Shown: piece after piece, positions 15,973 to 22,295 of the stretch | How positions within the stretch are numbered: position 1 is the stretch's first letter | How the letters are laid out: the number at the start of each line of letters is the position of its first letter | Assembly: GCA_045575975.1 (NCBI GenBank) | Contig: JAZNFO010000002.1 | Span: forward strand, 1 to 22,295 | DNA: 22,295 nt | DNA from: RGIG8709 sp045575975 | GTDB taxonomy: Bacteria; Bacillota; Clostridia; Monoglobales; Monoglobaceae | Reading direction: 5' to 3' | Position numbers and translations under genes: made by a program | Notes under the pieces: model-generated | What the model was told of the DNA's origin: nothing | Database searches by the model: none | The model's input: only the letters and a program-made list of their open reading frames with translations

Positions 15973-16378
15973 TTTTACTATCCTCAATTTTATGCATAAT
16001 ATTCGATAAAACACCATTTAAATATGAAGCATTCTCTTCTCCGCCATATATCTTTCCAATAGAAATAGCTTCATTAAGAGAAACAATTGAAGGAATGTCT
16101 TCGAGGAAAAGCATTTCACATACTGCAAGACGAAGTACAGATAAATTAACAGTAGAAATTCTTTCCATACTCCACTCAACAGATGCATCATTAATCATAG
16201 AATCAATTCTGTCGCGGTTTTTTATAAAACTGCAAACAACATTCCTGATATATCCCTCCTGATCAGAAGGCTTAAATTCCTTTATAAAATCCTCTAATAT
16301 TTCTTCAATTTCATCAGGTTGAAATTTATATTCAAATAATAATATAAATGCATATTCACGAGCTTTTGTTCTTTTCAT
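15965..16378 (-). CDS. nusB: Transcription antitermination protein NusB
   Basis: RNA-binding all-helical protein that, with NusE (S10), binds boxA in rRNA operons to prevent early termination. It has 137 residues, the usual size. Family features are the N-terminal RTKAREYAFILLFEYKF and the C-terminal ISIGKIYGGEENASYLNGVLSNI. It starts 36 bases after the Asp23 gene and overlaps the downstream TsaD-like gene by eight bases. Confidence 0.95.
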   Translation of the reverse strand: MKRTKAREYAFILLFEYKFQPDEIEEILEDFIKEFKPSDQEGYIRNVVCSFIKNRDRIDSMINDASVEWSMERISTVNLSVLRLAVCEMLFLEDIPSIVSLNEAISIGKIYGGEENASYLNGVLSNIMHKIEDSKNA

Positions 16379-16414
16379 TTTTAAAAATTTTATCCTTCCG
16401 TAAAAGAGTTATTG

Positions 16415-16834
16415 CTACTCCTCAGTTTCTGCTGCCTTCTCTTCCTTTTCTGCAGTTTTAACAACATTAACGCCTTCAACATTAACATTAACAGCTGTTA
16501 CATTTAAACCCGTCATAGCTTCAACATCACTTTTTACCTTATCCTGAATTTCCCAGCATATATCCGGAATTATTGCTCCATACTCAACAATAATATAAAG
16601 GTCAATTTCGCAATTTTTACCTTCAATAACAGATTTAACACCTTTTGAACTATTCTTTTTTCCTAAAAATTCTGCAAAACCTCCAGTGAGTGATGTGTAC
16701 ATTCCAAAAACACCCTTAACACTTTTTGCTGCAACAGAAGAAATAGTAGAAATAACATCATCGGAAATATAAACTCCATTTTCTGTTTCTTCAGGAATAA
16801 GTGCAGAATTTAATTCTTTTTCATTTATATTCAT
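16415..16834 (-). CDS. Asp23/Gls24 family envelope stress protein
   Basis: 139 residues with the Asp23 fold pattern: VYISDDVISTISSVAAKSVKGVFGM near residue 20-45, then a conserved valine-rich strand IDLYIIVEYGAIIPDICWEIQDKVKSDVEAMTGL (in part) around 76-110. It ends in a Glu/Ala-rich acidic tail. It has no membrane segment. In staphylococci Asp23 attaches to the membrane through AmaP, but no amaP lies here. In Clostridia and Bacilli such genes (YqhY-like) commonly precede nusB, as here. GGAGG lies nine bases before the ATG. Confidence 0.92.
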   Translation of the reverse strand: MNINEKELNSALIPEETENGVYISDDVISTISSVAAKSVKGVFGMYTSLTGGFAEFLGKKNSSKGVKSVIEGKNCEIDLYIIVEYGAIIPDICWEIQDKVKSDVEAMTGLNVTAVNVNVEGVNVVKTAEKEEKAAETEE

Positions 16835-16859
16835 AATCTGTCGCCTCCGTAATAAATTT

Positions 16860-16888
16860 ATTATATATTATTGCTCAAAAGAACAAAC
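16860..16888 (-). promoter_or_regulatory. Weak candidate promoter of the Asp23-nusB block
   Basis: On the minus strand TATAAT (16865-16860) is a full -10 match. The -35 is poor: TTTGTT or TTGTTC at 15-16 bases spacing. It lies in the 63-base gap after metK, so the ten-gene block may be separately transcribed. Readthrough from metK is equally possible, since no terminator is visible in the gap. Confidence 0.35.
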
Positions 16889-16897
16889 TTTATATAG

Positions 16898-18079
16898 TTA
16901 AATAGATTTTTTCAAAATATCAGCCTTATCAGTTTTCTCCCAGGGAAGCATAATATCACATCTTCCAAAATGACCGTAAGCTGCTGTCTGCTTATATATG
17001 GGGTTTCTAAGCTCTAAGGTATCAATAATTCCACCCGGACTTAAATCAAAATTCTTATAAACTAAATCACATAGAACTTCTTCGCTGACTTTTGATGTTC
17101 CATATGTGTTTATATTTAAAGAAACAGGCTGTGCAACTCCAATTGCATAAGCGAGCTGAACCTCACATTTCTTTGCAAGACCTGCTGCAACAATATTTTT
17201 AGCAACATACCTTGCAGCATATGCTGCACTTCTGTCAACCTTTGTTGGGTCTTTTCCTGAAAATGCGCCACCACCGTGAGCTGCATAACCACCATATGTG
17301 TCAACAATTATTTTTCTACCGGTATGTCCAGAATCCCCCTGTGGACCGCCAATAACAAATCTGCCTGTAGGATTAATATAAAATTTTGTTTCATCATCCA
17401 TTAGATCGGCAGGAATAATTGCATTAATAACATATTCTCTGATGTCTTTTCTTAGATTCTCAATATCAACACTCTCATCATGCTGACTTGAAACAACGAC
17501 TGTATCAATTCTTTTAACTGTGTTATCATCATTATATTCAACAGTAACCTGGGTTTTACCGTCCGGACGAAGATATGGAAGCTTACCTGACTTTCTTACC
17601 TCTGTAAGTTTTCTCGCCATATTGTGAGCAAGATATATTGCCATAGGCATATATTCTTCAGTTTCATCACAGGCATAACCAAACATCATCCCCTGATCCC
17701 CAGCACCAAGTCCCTCTCCTGAATTGCTTTCTTTAAATTCAAGAGCCTTATCAACACCGAGGGCAATATCCTGAGATTGTTTGTCAAGTGCAGAAATAAC
17801 TGCACAAGTATTGCAATCAAAACCATATTTTGCATTGTCGTATCCAACTTCTTTAACAGTATTTCTAACAATTTCCTGGATATCAAAATTAGCAGTTGTT
17901 GTTATTTCCCCAACAACCATAACAAGACCAGTAGTCACGGTAACCTCGCAGGCAACTCTGGCATTTTTATCCTGTTTAATTATTTCATCTAAAATTGCAT
18001 CCGAAATAAGGTCAGATATTTTATCTGGATGTCCTTCGGTTACTGACTCCGAAGTAAACAGTTTTTTGTAACTCATCAT
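16898..18079 (-). CDS. metK: S-adenosylmethionine synthetase
   Basis: Makes S-adenosylmethionine from ATP and methionine in the cytoplasm, supplying methyl groups to enzymes such as RsmD. It has 393 residues, the normal length. Motifs are TSESVTEGHPDK (9-20), GAGDQG (125-130) and GGGAFSGKDPTKVDRS (269-284). GGAG lies five bases before the first of two adjacent ATG codons. The leader to the divergent gene is only about 90 bases and contains no recognisable SAM riboswitch. Confidence 0.98.
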   Translation of the reverse strand: MMSYKKLFTSESVTEGHPDKISDLISDAILDEIIKQDKNARVACEVTVTTGLVMVVGEITTTANFDIQEIVRNTVKEVGYDNAKYGFDCNTCAVISALDKQSQDIALGVDKALEFKESNSGEGLGAGDQGMMFGYACDETEEYMPMAIYLAHNMARKLTEVRKSGKLPYLRPDGKTQVTVEYNDDNTVKRIDTVVVSSQHDESVDIENLRKDIREYVINAIIPADLMDDETKFYINPTGRFVIGGPQGDSGHTGRKIIVDTYGGYAAHGGGAFSGKDPTKVDRSAAYAARYVAKNIVAAGLAKKCEVQLAYAIGVAQPVSLNINTYGTSKVSEEVLCDLVYKNFDLSPGGIIDTLELRNPIYKQTAAYGHFGRCDIMLPWEKTDKADILKKSI

Positions 18080-18110
18080 TTGTACTCCAATCTAAAAAAT
18101 AAATCATATA

Positions 18111-18139
18111 TTGATTTTTCCTGTCATATATTATATAAT
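18111..18139 (+). promoter_or_regulatory. Promoter of the four-cysteine protein gene
   Basis: TTGATT (18111-18116) and TATAAT (18134-18139) are separated by exactly 17 bases. Transcription would start near 18146, about 27 bases before the ATG at 18173. The same gap must hold the divergent metK promoter, for which I see no clear match. Confidence 0.65.
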
Positions 18140-18172
18140 TATGCTATCTTATAAAGAAAGCAGGCAAATATA

Positions 18173-18412
18173 ATGATCAGAAAAAAATTTAATCTATATT
18201 CAGATAATCTTGATGTATCAAAAACTTGTGCAACATGCAAATTCGGCAAACCTCTTCAAAACACAGACGATGTAATGTGTCAGAAAAAGGGGCTTGTTTC
18301 TTCGAAACACATATGCAAAAAATATGACTACAACAGATTATTGAAACGCCCACCTAAAAAAAGATCAGTCAACATTTCAAAGCTTGATGAAAAAGACTAT
18401 TCAATTGACTGA
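18173..18412 (+). CDS. Small four-cysteine protein, probable metal binder
   Basis: 79 residues, basic, with no signal peptide. Four cysteines at 19, 22, 36 and 48 give the pattern CX2C-X13-C-X11-C (TCATCKFG, MCQKKG, ICKKY), which could hold zinc or an iron-sulfur cluster. The C-terminal part is rich in Lys, Arg and Pro (LKRPPKKR). I recall similar short uncharacterised proteins in Clostridia but cannot name a family. It has its own promoter, diverges from metK and ends 10 bases from the converging mgsA. The Shine-Dalgarno (GCAGG) is weak. Confidence 0.8.
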   Translation: MIRKKFNLYSDNLDVSKTCATCKFGKPLQNTDDVMCQKKGLVSSKHICKKYDYNRLLKRPPKKRSVNISKLDEKDYSID

Positions 18413-18422
18413 TTTAAACATT

Positions 18423-18830
18423 TTATCTCTGCTTGGGATTTACAATATCTCTCCAATCAAGATCCCCACGATCCAATCCTCTTATTAAAACTTCCGCTGT
18501 AGCGATGTTTGTAGCAAGAGGTATATTATGTATATCACAAAGTCTGAATAACGCAGTAACATCCGGCTCCTGAGAATTTGCAGTAAGAGGATCTCTGAAA
18601 AATAAAACAAGATCTATTTCATTATATGCAATTCTGGCTCCAATCTGCTGGTCTCCACCTTGAGGACCGGATAAAAAATTACTAACCTGAAGTCCTGTTG
18701 ACTCAACAATCATACTGCCTGTAGTACCGGTTGCACAAAGGTTGTGTTTTTTCAAAATACCTTTATATGCTATACAAAAATCTACCATGAGTTCTTTCTT
18801 TTTGTCATGCGCTATCAATGCAATATTCAT
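18423..18830 (-). CDS. mgsA: Methylglyoxal synthase
   Basis: Converts dihydroxyacetone phosphate to methylglyoxal and phosphate, a bypass of lower glycolysis. It has 135 residues, typical. Motifs are IALIAHDKKK (3-12), ATGTTGSM near 33-40, LSGPQGGDQQIGARI (54-68) and FRDPLTA with the catalytic aspartates in range. GGGGGA lies about seven bases upstream of the ATG. It follows minD by 28 bases, so it is probably cotranscribed with it; minD-mgsA adjacency is known in Clostridia. Confidence 0.96.
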   Translation of the reverse strand: MNIALIAHDKKKELMVDFCIAYKGILKKHNLCATGTTGSMIVESTGLQVSNFLSGPQGGDQQIGARIAYNEIDLVLFFRDPLTANSQEPDVTALFRLCDIHNIPLATNIATAEVLIRGLDRGDLDWRDIVNPKQR

Positions 18831-18858
18831 CTATTATTCCCCCAAATAAAGATTTTCA

Positions 18859-19659
18859 CTATCTTCTAAAGAAATTTCTCACTTTTTTGAAAAACCCCTT
18901 TTCCTCAAAATCCATAATTAATACATCTTCACCATTTAATCTTTTGACAATATTTCTATATCCCTGACCTGCCATTGATTTTTTATTTGTAACTACGGTT
19001 TCTCCTCTGTTACCCGATATAATAACATCCTCTTCATCAGCAACAATTCCTATGAGATTTATACCGATCATATCAAGTATCTCATCAATATTCATCATAT
19101 ACCCTTTTTTTACAAGATTAGGTTTCAATTTATTCAAAAGCAGATAATGTTCATTTAAATTATTCTCCTCAAGTAACCCAACAATCCTGTCAGCATCCCT
19201 TATTGATGAAATATCAGGTGTTGCAACAACAACTGCCATATCAGCACCTGCGATTGCATTTTTAAAGCCTTGTTCAATTCCTGCAGGGCAATCAATAATT
19301 ATATAGTCAAAATATGCTTTTAATTGTTCACAAACTTCTTTCATTTGCTCAGCAGAGATAACATTCTTATCTGTTGACTGTGCAGCAGGGATAAGAAAAA
19401 GACCTTCAAAGCGATTGTCTTTTATAATCGCTTTTTTAATATTACAGACACCATTAATAATATCAACTAAATCAAATACAATAGAATTTTCAAGTCCCAA
19501 AACAACATCCAGGTTTCTAAGACCAATATCTGTATCTATAAGCAAAACCTTTTTACCAAGTTTTGAGAGTCCAACACCAAGATTTGCCGTAGTTGTTGTT
19601 TTTCCAACTCCACCTTTGCCTGATGTGACAACTATAACCTTTGAATTATATTGCGACAT
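18859..19659 (-). CDS. minD: Septum site-determining ATPase MinD
   Basis: A 266-residue ParA/MinD-type ATPase that binds the membrane and places the inhibitor of FtsZ ring assembly. The deviant Walker A is GKGGVGKTT (14-22) with the signature lysine Lys15. DTDIGLRNLDVVLGLE (42-57) and IIDCPAGIEQGF are typical of MinD. The C-terminus FFKKVRNFFRR is the amphipathic membrane-targeting helix. GGAGG lies before the ATG. Unlike the common minC-minD-minE order, neither minC (upstream) nor minE (downstream) is present here, and the gene has its own promoter. Confidence 0.96.
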   Translation of the reverse strand: MSQYNSKVIVVTSGKGGVGKTTTTANLGVGLSKLGKKVLLIDTDIGLRNLDVVLGLENSIVFDLVDIINGVCNIKKAIIKDNRFEGLFLIPAAQSTDKNVISAEQMKEVCEQLKAYFDYIIIDCPAGIEQGFKNAIAGADMAVVVATPDISSIRDADRIVGLLEENNLNEHYLLLNKLKPNLVKKGYMMNIDEILDMIGINLIGIVADEEDVIISGNRGETVVTNKKSMAGQGYRNIVKRLNGEDVLIMDFEEKGFFKKVRNFFRR

Positions 19660-19705
19660 TAACAGTCCTCCAAATATTAAATCCTTTAAACCTTTATCAA
19701 ACTAC

Positions 19706-19734
19706 ATATTATCATAAAATACAGCAAATGTCAA
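19706..19734 (-). promoter_or_regulatory. Consensus promoter of minD-mgsA
   Basis: On the minus strand TTGACA (19734-19729) and TAATAT (19711-19706) are separated by exactly 17 bases. The start would be near 19699, about 40 bases before the minD ATG. It lies just downstream of the hydrolase pseudogene. Confidence 0.78.
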
Positions 19735-19749
19735 AATATTTTTAATAAA

Positions 19750-19903
19750 TTATAATCCAAGTAAAAACATTTTTAATTTATTGGCAAGAATAAGATGTCC
19801 CTCATCATAAAACGGCATGATATATTGCATCCGGAGAACTTACTCCAAGACCCTCGGTGATACTGTCTCCTAAGAAATTTATTTTTAATCCTTCTAGTTG
19901 CAT
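19750..19903 (-). pseudogene. Remnant of an SGNH/GDSL-family hydrolase with internal deletion
   Basis: A perfect-looking gene start (AGGGG then ATG at 19903) opens a frame that carries the SGNH block I motif, residues LGDSITEG with Ser14 as the would-be nucleophile. It then hits stop codons TGA TGA after 33 codons (ending near 19803). In another frame the sequence continues directly as FYDEGHLILANKLKMFLLGL and ends at TAA (19752-19750), which resembles the C-terminal end that follows the catalytic DxxH in these hydrolases. The two ends are joined with about 130-150 codons missing, including blocks II, III and V. The gene would sit 24 bases after mrdA. A decayed lipase/esterase-like gene is the most likely reading. 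A 33-residue expressed peptide is possible but unlikely to be an enzyme. Confidence 0.75.
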
Positions 19904-19927
19904 AATAATCCCCTCCCTTTAAATCCG

Positions 19928-21970
19928 TTATTTCAAAAGAATATTATAGGGCATTACTTCATCACTTACATATGATGTTCCAAGAAAGCATTCGTACATA
20001 CTTCTTGCAACTTTAGCAGCATAACTACTTGTCGCACCATGTTCAAGAACAACCGCAACTGCAATTTGAGGATTATCATACGGAGCAAACCCCACAAACA
20101 AAACCGTATCACTGCCACCTGTAACCTCTGCTGTACCTGTTTTTCCAGCAACCTCTATGGGAAAATCAGCAAAAACAGCACTTGCAGTTCCGTCTTCTGT
20201 TACTCTTCTCATCCCGTCTTTAACCGCATTCAAGGTTGAGTCAGATATGGGATAATCCGATATAACCTCCGGAACACTCTTATATATGGTTTCACCGGTT
20301 TCATATTGCTTGACTTCATTAATAAGGTGAAGTTTGTATCTTTTTCCCTTATTAACTATTGTAGCAACATAGCTTGCGAGCTGTGCAGGTGTGAACATGT
20401 TATCCGATTGTCCTATCGCTGCCTGAAGTGTATCACCGGGATACCACTCCATGTTTAATTTTTTTCTGTACTCGGGACCTGCAACAATACCTGAAGCTTC
20501 AGAAAGTTCTATGCCTGTTAACTCTCCAAGCCCAAACCTTTTTGCGTATTCATTTATCTTTTCTATTTTCCCAAGTCTGCCTATTTCATAGAAAAAGTAA
20601 TTACAGGACTTACCAATTGCCTGAGACACATTTATAGGTCCGTGGGTTGTCCCAGAACTCTTCCATATCAGACATGTCGGTTGATATGATGGAGCATAGT
20701 ATTTATATATACCTAAATCTTCTATAATTGAATTTGGAGTGATAACCCCCTCTTCCAGTGCCATAACCGATGTCAAAGGCTTAAAAGTTGAACCTGGAGT
20801 ATATGCACCATCTAATGCACGGTTGAATAGTGGCTTTGCTGGATTTTTTGAAAGTTCAGTATAATTCTTATTATATTCCTGAGGGTCATAATCAGGATAA
20901 GATGCCATAGCAAGAACACCACCTGTTGAAATATCAACAGCAACAGCAGCTCCGCTGACACAATCAACGCCTTTATTCTTTGCAGTTTCCGCAATCTGGG
21001 TTTTTAGTGCTTCTTCAGTAACCTTTTGAAGTTTACTGTCTATGGTCAGAACTGCATAATTCGGAGTCTCTGTCTCTTTAACACTAAGTATCTGTGAAAC
21101 ATTTCCGTTTTTGGTTTGTTCAACCTTTTTATATCCGTCATTACCCTTTAAATATTTTTCAAGAACTCGTTCAAGGCCATCTTTTCCAATAAAATCGTTC
21201 ATTCCATAACCTTGATCCTTTAGGGTCTCATATTCTTCTGCGTATATTATTCCGGTTCTTCCTAAAATATGTGCTGCCATATTCCCATTTACATACTGCC
21301 TTATCGGTTCAATTTCAACACTTACCCCCGGGAGTTCAAACGAATGTTCTTTTACTATCTGAACAGTTACCATATCAACATCTGTCGCAAATGTAAACGG
21401 ATTAGTTATAGTAAACGCTCTTAGATCCATTGTATATCTGACAGAAACAATTTTCAGAATCTCCGCCTCAGAATATTTGGGGGAAATCTTATATTTATCC
21501 GCGTAAAACATAACAACATCTTTTGCAGAAAGTTTACTGTCTATATTATTTTGTTCCTTCCACCTTTTAAAAGCATCCTCATTTTCTTTTTCAGAATACT
21601 TATCCGAAAAGTCAAGTATAAAATTTTCTTTAATAGGAAAATCGTTTACATATGAAAGTTCCGAATTTTTTGTCAATTTCATAAGTTTATTAATAGTTTC
21701 GTCAAGAGTTGAATTATATTTATCCATACTCTGTATTTGAATAAAGTAGCCCATACTGTTGGTAACAAGCGGACGACCATAAGTATCCAGTATTTCGCCT
21801 CTTGGAGCCTTTATAGGATACGAACGAATCATTCTTGTAAGTGCAATCTCTCTGTATGAATCTCCATTCATTATTTGAAGGTTAAATAATCTAACTATAC
21901 AAAAAAGAGCAAAAACAAAAATAAGAATATATAGAATAATAAATCTGTTATTTAATTTCTTATCGTTCAT
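19928..21970 (-). CDS. mrdA: Penicillin-binding protein 2 (elongation transpeptidase)
   Basis: Class B PBP that cross-links peptidoglycan during side-wall growth with the Rod complex. From the ATG at 21970 it has 680 residues. There is one N-terminal membrane helix (about 10-35), a dimerisation domain (about 45-300), then the transpeptidase domain with STFK (394-397, active Ser394), SCN (455-457) and KTG (610-612). GGGAG lies six bases before this ATG. Its start overlaps mreD by 11 bases, implying coupling. An in-frame ATG ten codons upstream has no comparable site. The context mreD-mrdA supports the elongation role. Confidence 0.95.
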   Translation of the reverse strand: MNDKKLNNRFIILYILIFVFALFCIVRLFNLQIMNGDSYREIALTRMIRSYPIKAPRGEILDTYGRPLVTNSMGYFIQIQSMDKYNSTLDETINKLMKLTKNSELSYVNDFPIKENFILDFSDKYSEKENEDAFKRWKEQNNIDSKLSAKDVVMFYADKYKISPKYSEAEILKIVSVRYTMDLRAFTITNPFTFATDVDMVTVQIVKEHSFELPGVSVEIEPIRQYVNGNMAAHILGRTGIIYAEEYETLKDQGYGMNDFIGKDGLERVLEKYLKGNDGYKKVEQTKNGNVSQILSVKETETPNYAVLTIDSKLQKVTEEALKTQIAETAKNKGVDCVSGAAVAVDISTGGVLAMASYPDYDPQEYNKNYTELSKNPAKPLFNRALDGAYTPGSTFKPLTSVMALEEGVITPNSIIEDLGIYKYYAPSYQPTCLIWKSSGTTHGPINVSQAIGKSCNYFFYEIGRLGKIEKINEYAKRFGLGELTGIELSEASGIVAGPEYRKKLNMEWYPGDTLQAAIGQSDNMFTPAQLASYVATIVNKGKRYKLHLINEVKQYETGETIYKSVPEVISDYPISDSTLNAVKDGMRRVTEDGTASAVFADFPIEVAGKTGTAEVTGGSDTVLFVGFAPYDNPQIAVAVVLEHGATSSYAAKVARSMYECFLGTSYVSDEVMPYNILLK

Positions 21971-22295
21971 TATACTCTCCCTTATCCTTATAAAACCCAC
22001 GAGTAATATGTTTAAAAATAAAATAAAAAGGAATTGACAAAGCTGAATTATATGCTGCTTCTAAAAAAACAACAAATGTTGCATAACCAAAGCTATACCG
22101 ATTACTTATAAGAAAAATTATCAGATAGTAAAAACTGTTTATAAAAACAGAAACAACAAAAGTTATAATAGCCTGAACATAAAATCTCGGTTCATTAAAA
22201 ACTTTTTCTGATAATGAAGAAATAAAATATGCAGCAACCATAAATAGAATAGTATAAACACCAATATATCTTGCAGTTAAAACATCCAGAATAAA
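21960..22295 (-). CDS. mreD: Rod shape-determining protein MreD (C-terminal part)
   Basis: The open frame runs to the window edge, giving 111 visible C-terminal residues with no N-terminus. It is strongly hydrophobic with about three membrane segments. The upstream part FILDVLTARYIGVYTILFM fits the conserved MreD region (G-x-L-x-D-x-L). It ends in a short basic tail before the stop at 21962-21960. MreD is the membrane component of the MreBCD elongation machinery. The next gene is PBP2, the usual order. Confidence 0.85.
   Translation of the reverse strand, partial: FILDVLTARYIGVYTILFMVAAYFISSLSEKVFNEPRFYVQAIITFVVSVFINSFYYLIIFLISNRYSFGYATFVVFLEAAYNSALSIPFYFIFKHITRGFYKDKGEYNER

Noticed and set aside
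15973..16017. Upstream ATG extending the TsaD-like protein by 15 residues into nusB
   Set aside because: The added residues do not resemble the family, and GAGGA is correctly placed for the ATG at 15972.
19660..19927. Possible minC remnant between mrdA and minD
   Set aside because: The readable residues match the SGNH hydrolase ends (GDSITEG and DEGHLILANKLK), not MinC; the rest is the minD promoter and leader.

Overview
The window looks like chromosomal housekeeping DNA from a low-GC, Gram-positive anaerobe of the class Clostridia. The base composition is AT-rich. The gene orders (ftsE-ftsX-M23 hydrolase-ctpA; Asp23-nusB-TsaD paralogue-xseA-xseB-ispA; DUF512-der-plsY-gpsA; mreD-mrdA-minD) are arrangements I associate with Clostridia. 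Shine-Dalgarno sites are strong and several genes start at TTG or GTG. I see no rRNA, no tRNA other than tmRNA, no insertion sequence, no prophage and no CRISPR array. The genus cannot be named from the sequence alone.

Layout, left to right. (1) 1-5369, leftward: a CdaR/PucR-type regulator, ftsE, ftsX, a secreted M23 peptidoglycan hydrolase, the S41 protease ctpA, and a partial unknown gene cut by the window edge. A consensus promoter drives the set, and a probable intrinsic terminator lies between the hydrolase and ctpA. (2) 5538-8331, rightward: a 6S RNA gene with its own promoter (unlabelled by protein-coding analysis but clear from its closing stem), then rsmD, coaD, a coiled-coil protein, smpB and the tmRNA gene ssrA, which begins on the base after the smpB stop codon. 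A 36-base perfect palindrome closes this block and faces the next one. (3) 8387-18079, leftward: metK, Asp23/Gls24 protein, nusB, a TsaD/Kae1 paralogue, xseA, xseB, ispA-type prenyl synthase, a PDZ/radical-SAM DUF512 protein, der, plsY and gpsA, packed with overlaps or short gaps. (4) 18173-18412, rightward: a small four-cysteine protein divergent from metK. (5) 18423-22295, leftward: mreD (partial), mrdA (PBP2), a decayed SGNH/GDSL hydrolase pseudogene, minD with its own consensus promoter, and mgsA.

Functionally, two clusters serve the cell envelope and division (FtsEX plus hydrolase plus CtpA; MreD/PBP2/MinD). One block serves translation quality control and RNA biology (6S, RsmD, SmpB, tmRNA). 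The long central operon mixes methyl-donor synthesis, transcription antitermination, DNA repair, isoprenoid precursor synthesis, ribosome assembly and phospholipid synthesis.

The most notable items beyond routine annotation are the 6S RNA, the SGNH hydrolase remnant at 19750-19903, MinD without MinC or MinE beside it, the CdaR-like regulator heading the ftsEX cluster, and the probable terminator before ctpA. I found no convincing new defence or mobile system. The only stretches over 300 bases without a protein gene are 5370-5850 (promoters and 6S RNA) and 7942-8386 (tmRNA and the palindrome).
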